Source: Acanthamoeba castellanii str. Neff (taxonomy: Eukaryota; Discosea; Longamoebia; Acanthamoebidae). From it: DNA of 12,880 bases. The notes under the pieces are model-generated. The model was not told the DNA's origin. It made no database searches and saw only the letters and a program-made list of their open reading frames with translations. Location of the stretch: contig NW_004457295.1 of assembly GCF_000313135.1 (NCBI RefSeq), positions 1 through 12,880 on the forward strand. The letters are read 5' to 3'. Shown here one piece after another: positions 1 through 6,736 of the stretch; position 1 is the first letter of the stretch; each line of letters begins with the position of its first letter. The translations under genes were made by a program, and so were the position numbers.

Positions 1-596
1 CATTGGTGTTGTAGGACAGGCGAAGGTCCCACGTCGCCATGTAGGTTGTATTCGGTCCACTTCTGCAATACCACCATTCACCACTTTTGATCAAGAGTGT
101 TGCGGGTAAGCCAGGAATTCATGTCTCCACGTACCGCCGCTCCGCTGAAAGAGGACTTGCCACGCCGACCATCCAGAAGCCTGTTCTGGAGGCGAACGAA
201 CTGTCGAACCCGTCGGCAGTGGTCGAGATGAGGGCGCCCTGGTCGAACTGCACCCCGGCATCTGTGAGAACGACTGCGGGTAGAGGATGAACCGCGACTT
301 GCGGGGCGACAGATGCGTGAACGCGAACCGGAACGCAGAGGCCCTTTTCCGTTCCGTGTCCTGCCGCTCGTCCAAGGGGATGTAGACCGGCTTCTCGATG
401 GTGCTGACCCGCTCCTCTTGGAGGAGGCCGGAACCCTCCGAGAGGGAGGCGTGGTAGAAGTGCAGGGGCAGTTCATCGTCGCCACTTCGCCCAGTCCGGC
501 GAGGGCCAGGGCTGCAGGCAGGACTAGGGCCAGTACGGCGATGGCGGCCAGCGCCGACCGCTGCCAATGTCGCAGGCGGCCCAGAGGAGGAGTCAT
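1..596 (-). CDS. Putative secreted or membrane-anchored protein, 5' part, two apparent frame breaks
   Basis: I do not recognise the family. The ATG at 596-594 opens a frame with a short basic start (GRLRHWQR) and then a hydrophobic stretch of about 20 residues (LAAIAVLALVLPAALALAG), a good signal peptide or anchor. High-GC3 coding then moves to a second frame near 480-500 (DDELPLHFYHASLSEG, EKPVYIPLDERQ) and to a third near 265-275 (DAGVQFDQGALISTTADG). Both moves equal one missing base; the second falls beside a CCC run. An intron at 134-63 (72 bases, donor GTACGTG, acceptor TTGCAG, phase 2) rejoins the third frame into RSGPNTTYMATWDLRLSYN, which contains an N-T-T glycosylation sequon, and the gene continues off the left edge. 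The matching intron phase supports a real gene. The breaks may be sequencing errors or signs of a decaying copy. Function is unknown. Confidence 0.6.
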
Positions 597-1045
597 GTTG
601 TCAGTCAGTCAGATGGTGGAGTGGTTATGGTACAAGTGGCGGTGGTGGACTTGATGTGCCGGTGGGTCGGATGCGAAGTGGCCTTAGGGCTGGTAAGGGT
701 CAGAAGAAAGGATCGCCACTCGGCGCCATGTGAGTGGGAGCTGCAGGACGATCACCCAACATCAAGGTTGTACGAACACCACCCCCGCAACAATCACAAC
801 CGCGCAATGATTGGCCTTGCGAGGGATCCCCTTCTTCGGCGTGGCTCCGGTTCACTCTCACCCATTGGATCCCTCCACGCGCCATGTGACCGCGGTTCAC
901 TAATTGTGTCCTGGTGTGTGAATCAATGTTTATGTACATGGAGGGGGTCGTTGACCTTACCCTTCGCCGCCGGCCTGAGGGCCAACCTTGGCCGTGTGGC
1001 GATGGTGTGCATCGAATGGTGTGGAGAGATGGCAGCTGAAGTTGT
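597..1045. other. Intergenic spacer between two minus-strand genes
   Basis: These 449 bases hold the 3' flank of the kinesin gene and the 5' flank of the putative secreted-protein gene, both on the minus strand. Open frames here lack domain content and look like by-products of high GC. I see no tRNA, no clear TATA element and no repeat longer than a few bases. Confidence 0.5.
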
Positions 1046-3904
1046 TCAGTTGACGAGCTTGGTGCGTCGGCCGAGAGTGCGCTTGGCCACGGTCGCGGGC
1101 TTCACCTTGGAGGGCGCGTTCTCCTTGTCAAACGAATCTTCCATGAGCTTCTGCACAGTGCAAAGTGGATGGATGTTAGGTCGGGTCGGACCAGGAAGTG
1201 GGCTTGAGAAGGAGGTACGTACCAAAGGAGACTCCTCAATCTTCTTCTTGAGCCTCTTCTCGGGCGTGAAGGCGTCCCGGAAGAGGTTGCTGGCTTGCTT
1301 GGCCTTCTGCCTGATGAGGGTGCCTCCGCCCTTCTTGTGCTTCTGTCCCGAGGAGGAGGCCTCTTCATCGTCGCTCGATGCCTGCTCCTCCTCGTCCATC
1401 TCGTCGCTGACGCTCTCCTCGCTCTTCCTCTTCTTCTTCGCTGGCGCCTTGGTGGCCTTCTTGGCGGCAGTCTTCTTGGCGGCGGTCTTGGCCACCTTCT
1501 TCACCGCCTTCTTCGGCTTCCGCGTCTCCTTCTCGTCCTCCGATGCCGACTCCACGTTCGAGTCGTCAGACGAATCGTCGGACACGTGCTTCCGCGTCTT
1601 CTGCTGGCCGTCTCTCTTCCGCTTGGCGGTCTTGCTTTCGTAGGGGCTGTCGTGAGCCGCAGCTCCCCTCTTGGCGGTGCCAGCGCGCTTGCTTGACTGC
1701 TGGAAGGCATCGTCGTCCGACAGGGTCTCCTCGGAGCGGAGGTCGGTGACAGTGTCCTCCTTGGGCGGTGTGACGACGATCGTGGGAATGGGGGACAGGC
1801 GCGTGGGCGTGGACTGTCCGACGGTCGCCGTGCCCTTCCTAAGCTCCGCCAGCTGGGCCTGGCAGGACTTCTGTGACCGAGTCACGTCGCCGTGTGAGGC
1901 GAGTTGCATGAACATACAGAAGATGAGCAGCGGCACGTACCAACTCTTTGCGGTACTTCTCCATGTCCATCAGCTGAATCTGCAACGACTTGATGGTCTT
2001 GTCCTTGGCCGCGACTGTTTGCTCCAGCTGAGCATTTCGCAAAGTTAGCCGGTCGTACATGCAATGAGAGAACATCAGGGCCGCGTGGTCGCGTACCTCC
2101 TTGTACTGGCACTTCCAGTGGTTGGCGTCCATCTGCGCGGCGAGCTCCTCGAGAGCGGGCTTGGTCGACTGCGTCGGCTGTTGCGGCTGCGAGTCCTGGA
2201 ACTGGATGAACTGGCTGAGGATGGCAATCTTCTGCTCGTACTTGTCCTCGGCGAAGGCCCGAGCTCGCTCGACGCTCTCGCGGCCCATCACCTCCATCTC
2301 CTGCAGTCGCTTGGCCATCACCGACGTGCACTCGTCCCTCACTTCCATCTCCTTGTTGGCCAACTCGACGTCCTTGTCGTAGAGGCGCTGGTGCATCTCC
2401 TCCAGCTTACGCGTGAGCTCTTCGATCGTCCCGCGGGCGTTACCCAGCTCAGCGCTCGGGGCAGCAGGGCGGGCCACCGACATAGGCGTAGCGGGCACTC
2501 GTCCGGCTCGCTTCATGTTGGTGCTCACCTCCTTAGCCGTGTTGGCAAAGTCCAGAACGGGGATGGTCTCGTCAAAGTCCTCCTCAGCGGGGCTGATGTT
2601 GATGATCATCCGGCCCTTGGCTTGGCCGATGAAGAAGTCTCGCACAGCCTGCGTCAGCTTCGACTCACGGTACGGGATGACCTGCAAAACAGTCAAATGG
2701 AAAGCACACCGCCCACGAGGTAAGCGGTAATGCCGAGAAGCTTGGACGGAAGGGGGGGGGCGTACTATGTTGGTGGCACCGCGCTGGATGGCGACGATGG
2801 CATCGACGCACTTACGGAAGGTCATGAGGGCGTTGTTGATGTGGCCGGCCTCCTTGAGGCGGGTGCCGGTGTTCTGTGTGCGCTTGGCTCGCTCGGAGCC
2901 GGCGAGATCGACGATGCAGAACTGGACTGTCGTAGTACAGTTGGGCGCCTTGTTCCTGACCATCTCGAGTGTGTAGCCCGGGTTGATCTTCACCAGCTTG
3001 ATGGTGAACAGTGAATGCGACCGCGACGAGTCGTGGTTGAGCTGGGTGCCTGCCACCTGCCTGTTCTTGAGGCCCTGCTCCACCACCTGAGTGGCGGCCT
3101 CCATGGTTCCGATCGGTTGCTCCGACACGCCGCCAAAGTAGGTGCCCTTGTCGTTGGCCGCCTCCTTGAGTTTCAGCTTCTCGCGCTGGTTGAGGAGATC
3201 GTAGAAAGACTCGCCGTAGACCTCCACGAAGCTCGCAAGCAGGAACATCTGCTTCTTCCGCAGCTGCGGGCGGACCTGAGCGAGGATCTGCTTGACAACC
3301 CGAGGCAGTATACCTTCCTCTTCATCTTGGCCGTAGATCGTATACGTCTTGCCTGCACAGGATAACAAATTAGTCTTTCACTAATGGGCAAGCATTCGGA
3401 GGCAAGGATCGTGAGAACGTACCTGCATTGGAGTTGCCGTAGGCAAATAGGAAGCAATTGCGATCAGACTCGAGAAAATCGGTGACGAGGGGCTGTGCCA
3501 CGCGCTCGAAGACCTTCTCTTGATTCGCGTCCTCGGTGAACACTTCGTTGAACGAGAATGTGGTCTGCTCGGTGCGGTCCTGCTCGATGCGAAGATGAAA
3601 ATGTAAAAATGGAGCGCAAATGATTATCGATGTGAACCTACAGAGCTCGTACCTTGGTCGGCACAACAATGGAAGTGGTGGTGGAGTCGATGAGCATGGA
3701 CTTTTGGCCTTCCGACACGGGACGCACACGAAGGAACACATCAATCAGCTCCTTTTGCTCGCCTATCTCGTACTTCTTCGCCCGCTTCATGGGTGTGAAG
3801 CTCGCCCTGAGGGGCGTCATCGTCGATGAGCGAGATGGCGCGGGTGAGGGTGGCACCCCTGCGCTGGTGGGATCTTCGTTTCTGAGCCGCTTTGATCGAA
3901 GCAT
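1046..3904 (-). CDS. Kinesin motor protein, kinesin-6-like
   Basis: A microtubule motor using ATP; the family relatives (KIF20/KIF23 type) act in the spindle midzone and cytokinesis. Exons, in order: 3904-3653, 3579-3423, 3352-2766, 2681-2097, 2027-1941, 1870-1223, 1150-1046; this gives 806 residues. The motor spans about residues 50-385: DVFLRVRP start, P-loop GNSNAGKT (132-139), switch I NHDSSRSH (242-249), switch II DLAGSE (285-290), and VIPYRESKLT (333-342). RLKEAGHINNALMTFRKC and the later PVLDFANTAKEV favour kinesin-6, though the long loop-6 insertion usual in that family is absent. A coiled coil covers about 410-555. The tail has a lysine/alanine-rich block (672-705), acidic serine-rich stretches, S/T-P sites, a KEN motif (781-783) and a terminal RxxL. 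Start: the first ATG of the exon carrying the motor N-terminus. The exon 2 acceptor has a tandem AG choice (one residue difference). Three introns are multiples of three without a stop, so simple ORF calls read through them. Confidence 0.9.
2028..2096 (-). other. Stopless 69-base intron in the kinesin gene
   Basis: Inferred intron inside an open frame. On the minus strand it begins GTACGC, has GGCTAAC about 20 bases before the end, and ends GCTCAG. It is phase 0, 23 codons long and contains no stop. Its 3' half has A/T-rich codon third positions, unlike the flanking exons. Its length matches the neighbouring introns (70-84). Removal joins CQYKE directly to LEQTVAAKDK and keeps the coiled coil. 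Retention would insert 23 residues including cysteine, histidine and two methionines. Confidence 0.75.
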
Positions 3905-3943
3905 GTTCTGGAGCCCTTGCCTTCTTTCTAATCACTCTTGTAG

Positions 3944-4032
3944 CCAATCTGCAAGCTTGCGCCAACTCAGGTTGGCGTTGTGTTTGGGCGCCCTTCATTT
4001 TGGCGCGAAAAAGGTCCGTTACCGAACCGGTT
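3944..4032 (-). promoter_or_regulatory. Kinesin promoter with E2F-like, Myb-like and CCAAT elements
   Basis: About 40-130 bases upstream of the kinesin ATG. TTTGGCGCGAAA (3999-4010) is a near-palindromic match to the E2F/DP consensus TTTSSCGC. Six bases further upstream relative to the gene, the minus strand reads TAACGG (4021-4016), matching the animal Myb consensus YAACKG. AACCGGTT (4025-4032) is a perfect palindrome. A CCAAT pentamer on the plus strand (3944-3948) could bind NF-Y. These are sequence matches only. One alternative 3' end of the upstream F-box gene would overlap this stretch. Confidence 0.5.
3960..3977. repeat. Inverted repeat, 7-base arms, 4-base spacer
   Basis: CGCCAAC at 3960-3966 and GTTGGCG at 3971-3977 are exact reverse complements around TCAG. 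It lies between the kinesin ATG and the E2F-like site, probably in the 5' leader or core promoter. It could be a dimeric factor site or an RNA hairpin; no factor is identified. Confidence 0.5.
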
Positions 4033-4212
4033 GGACGAAAACTGAAAAATTGAAAGAATCAAGAGGGGGGAGAATCGCCCGGTCGGTAGGAGCGGACAGA
4101 AGGGCAGCTTCTCAGGCGGCGGTGCGATGATCTGCACACTTTCATCCTTTGCTGTAAAGAACGCGCAAATGCGCAGCGGCCACGCCGAAGCCCCCGCCAC
4201 ATGCGGGAACAC

Positions 4213-5459
4213 CTACAAAAGGGAAGGCGCCAGTGAGTGACTGCCGGGATGCTTCAAGAAGGGAGCCGGAGGGGTGGTGCACACCAAGGGCTGATAGACC
4301 ATGTTGAAGTTCTTGTAGAAGATCACGTAGGGGTGCACGTCGTGGTGATTGCGGCGATTGGAATGCGTTTCCGTTACAGTGATCACCCTGCCATGCGCCA
4401 GGTGAACCTTGTAAGTTATTCAGGCTAGGCAGCCAATTTGTGGGTAGAGCGGCACGTACTCGGCCCATCCCGATGCACTTGACGTCGCTGTCTTGAGATC
4501 ACGCAGGCCAACTTGTACGGTGATGATGTCGCCTTTTGTGAATTGCGCCGTCTCCGTATCCTTTGCACTGAGATTGGCATGAGTGCGCATGCCATGCGGA
4601 GCGTCAACACGAAAGAGGTAACACGTGTACTTGAAGGGAGCGTGATTGCCGTTGGCGTGGATGTCCCCATCGTGATAGTAGCTTGCCATGAAGGAGACGC
4701 TCTGCCGCGCCTGTGATAACCACGAGACCGCCGGAAAAAGGACCGATAGTCCATGCTCTGGCTTCTCTTCCTTTTTGCTCAGGCCAAGGAACGAGTACCA
4801 CTTCTTCGACTTTTTCTTCATCTGTCCGCCTCCTTCTGCCTCCTGGCGGGTCTTGTTGTATGCCGCGTAGTCGCTTTGTGTAGTGACTGCCAAACAGAAA
4901 TAGTAGCCTGGATGTTTGGGGGTGAGCATTCAACGCGAGATCGGACCAACTTCTGTGGGGTACTGAGTGCGTACTGGGGTCACAGTCGATGAGAAAGTGC
5001 ACCACCGCAGTCGTGGCGTTGGGGTTGGCACGCACGCAGGCGTAGACCTTGGAGTCCACTGAGGGATAGCGCGTGTGGGAACCTGGGAAGCGTGCACGTC
5101 GGTCGATTTCGTCTATGAGCACTTCACTACCCTCGACTTCTTCGAAGGTGGGCAGGGTCAAGACCTGGCGTGGCGTGAGCGCAACCATCACACCACCAAG
5201 GGCAAAACAAAAGGACAGGAACATGACAGCACCTCGGAGAGTTGAGCATTGGCACGGACGATGGAGTGGAAGTCCCGGCACACCAACGCCGCCACAGCCA
5301 CGTCGTGCTGCCCCCCCCCCGCAAAGAACGACACACATGTTTCTTTTGAGCGAAAGAAAAACAAAAGCAAAGCAAAGATTAATAGCCACGTACACGCGTG
5401 GTGAGGAAGGACAGTATGTGGTCCCACAGCTCCTGTGGCAGGGTGTTCGTGCCTTCCAT
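4213..5459 (-). CDS. F-box protein with an unrecognised C-terminal domain
   Basis: Probably a substrate adaptor for an SCF ubiquitin ligase: the F-box binds Skp1 and the rest should bind the target. Exons: 5459-5394, 5307-5233, 5164-4975, 4886-4460, 4387-4213, giving 310 residues with consistent phases. The F-box covers residues 7-45 (LPQELWDHILSFLTTR then HDVAVAALVCRDFHSIV), split by an intron whose acceptor follows a run of ten G. The remainder includes VYACVRANPNATTAVVHFLI, a lysine-rich linker (MKKKSKKW), then YYHDGDIHANG, FKYTCYLFRVDAPHG and VITVTETHSNRRNHHDVHPY. I recognise no known substrate-binding fold. The second donor (GTGCTG) is atypical but fits phase and length. The 3' end is uncertain: a further 72-base intron (4284-4213, acceptor TTTTGTAG) would extend the protein to 368 residues, ending at 3967. 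The tRNA gene lies 57 bases upstream on the same strand. Confidence 0.75.
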
Positions 5460-5505
5460 CTTTCGGTTGCTTGAATAGAAGCTGGGAGCCAGTCCAACTG
5501 CGCCG

Positions 5506-5510
5506 AAAAA
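5506..5510 (-). terminator. Pol III terminator T-run
   Basis: Five T residues on the minus strand begin seven bases after the tRNA discriminator base, which is a sufficient Pol III terminator. It lies 47 bases before the F-box gene ATG. Confidence 0.75.
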
Positions 5511-5516
5511 TGTGCT

Positions 5517-5589
5517 TGCCCCAGGTGAGGGTCGAACTCACGACCTCTGCGTTATAAGCACAGCGCTCTACCAACTAAGCTACTGGGGC
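5517..5589 (-). tRNA. tRNA-Ile(UAU)
   Basis: Reads the rare isoleucine codon AUA. The 73-base cloverleaf is complete on the minus strand. Acceptor stem: GCCCCAG with CTGGGGC, seven pairs. D arm: GCTT/GAGC, with AGTTGGTA as the loop. Anticodon stem: CTGTG/CGCAG with one T-G pair. Loop CTTATAA gives anticodon TAT at 5556-5554. T arm: GTGAG/CTCAC around TTCGACC. Discriminator A at 5517. There is no anticodon-loop intron, although many eukaryotic tRNA-Ile(UAU) genes have one. Both internal Pol III boxes are present and a T-run follows. It sits 57 bases upstream of the F-box gene start and about 102 bases from the TMEM234-like gene start. Confidence 0.95.
5529..5582 (-). promoter_or_regulatory. 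Internal Pol III promoter boxes of the tRNA
   Basis: A box TAGCTTAGTTGG (5582-5571) fits TRGCNNAGYNGG. B box GAGTTCGACCC (5539-5529) carries the GTTCGA core bound by TFIIIC. Spacing is normal for an intronless tRNA. Confidence 0.85.
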
Positions 5590-5691
5590 TTTCGCAACCG
5601 CTGGAAGTGGTGGGATGCTGCGACAAACTTGCGTGCTCTTTTACACTACCGCTCATTCATCTTTTTTGCTAGCGATCAGCAGCGCGTGCAG

Positions 5692-6377
5692 ATGGAATCC
5701 GTGCTCCCTTTCTGTACCCGCCCATGCTTTCAATCGCAATTGATGGTGCATGCCACCATGCATCATTTCATCTTTGAACTTACCTGGGAGAGGTGCAGGG
5801 GCGTCCTCTTCGCTCTGGCTTGTTGCCGTGGGCATGCTGTGGGGCTGCACCAACCCACTCATTAAGCTGGGCAGCAAGGGCGTCACCGATCTGCCGAAGC
5901 GTTCCCACCCGGTCATGCAGTTCCTTGCCGAGACCTTCTTTCTTTTCACACGATGGCAGGTAGGTGGTGATTGACACAGGCGCGCAATTCGGGATTTGAG
6001 ATTAAGATTGTTGTGCGTTGCGCAGTACCTAGTTCCATTTCTGCTCAACATGTGCGGCTCCGTGGTATTTTTTTGGTCTCTGGGAAGTGCTGGTACCTCA
6101 GATCCCCCCCCATCCCTCGCGTGACTTCGTGGTTCGCTCACTCAGCTCATGCAGAAATATCCTTGGTGGTGCCAATCACCAACTCGCTCACCTTCCTCTT
6201 CACCACCGTGACGAGCCAGCTGCTCGGCGAAACTCGCGGGGTTAATCGATGTACGCACTTTCGTTTTTTCATCCCGCTCTCACTCACTTTCCTCATCTAT
6301 CGATTGCTCCAGCTACACTCGCAGGCATGGCTCTCGTCTTGATCGGAGTGTCCATTTGTGTCACGAGCAAATCGTGA
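5692..6377 (+). CDS. TMEM234-family membrane protein
   Basis: A small multi-pass membrane protein of the TMEM234 family, related to drug/metabolite-transporter-like halves; the biochemical role is not established. Exons: 5692-5713, 5799-5959, 6026-6092, 6155-6250, 6325-6377; 132 residues, close to the usual family length of about 140. Four hydrophobic segments match the family in order: LVAVGMLWGCTNPLIKLGSKG; YLVPFLLNMCGSVVFFWSLG; EISLVVPITNSLTFLFTTV followed by SQLLGE; and ALVLIGVSICVTSKS at the C-terminus. These segments are assigned by recalled family pattern. The first exon is the weakest point: a 22-base exon from ATG 5692 fits phase and gives MESVLPFW before the first membrane segment, but a start at 5750 without that intron is possible. 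The gene is divergent from the tRNA. Confidence 0.85.
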
Positions 6378-6736
6378 GCGCTCCCTTATCTTTCGTCTTC
6401 AGCGGTGTTGCCCTAGCTACGAGGCAAGCATGCGACGAATGCCGGAGAAGGGAGAAAATTAATGAAGGTGGCCCGTACAACAAGAGTGGCGGAGGTTGGA
6501 CCGCTGGTCGTTCTGCAGACTCTCAGCTTCACCTGTTGGCTTCTTCGCGCTGCGCACCATTCTCTCTCCTCCATACTCTCACGCCAACTTCTAACGAAGA
6601 GGAAGACCCACCCCGTCTCTTCACGCCCTTCGTTAAAGCACCATCTTCTTCTTCTTCGCTGCTCCGCGCAGCTTGACTTCATCAGCACATCAGCCTCATC
6701 TACTTCCGGGACTCCAACATAACATAGCTGAGCAGG
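6378..6736 (+). other. Spacer between TMEM234-like and F-box/WD40 genes
   Basis: These 359 bases hold the end of the TMEM234-like transcript and the promoter and leader of the next gene, both on the plus strand. A pyrimidine tract with repeated CTT ending CGCGCAG (about 6645-6671) could be the acceptor of a leader intron; no strong donor is evident (a weak GTACAA lies at 6475). I find no convincing coding sequence. Confidence 0.4.

Noticed and set aside
567..1643. Plus-strand open frame of 358 codons opposite the kinesin tail
   Set aside because: Antisense of the lysine- and serine-rich tail, full of serine, leucine and phenylalanine runs; it has no domain and the opposite strand is clearly coding.
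1046..1936. A separate histone-H1-like or nucleolar gene in the lysine-rich region
   Set aside because: The frame joins the kinesin coiled-coil exon through a 70-base GTACGT intron in phase 0, and no independent start is needed.
4388..4459. Short 48-base intron with donor GTGCCG and acceptor TTACAAG as the last F-box gene join
   Set aside because: The GTACGT donor with the GGCAG acceptor gives a 72-base intron in correct phase, matching length and motif elsewhere.
6157..6164. ATATCCTT, a perfect U12-type AT-AC donor motif
   Set aside because: It lies within conserved TMEM234 coding sequence (EISLVVP) and no U12 branch site follows; chance match.
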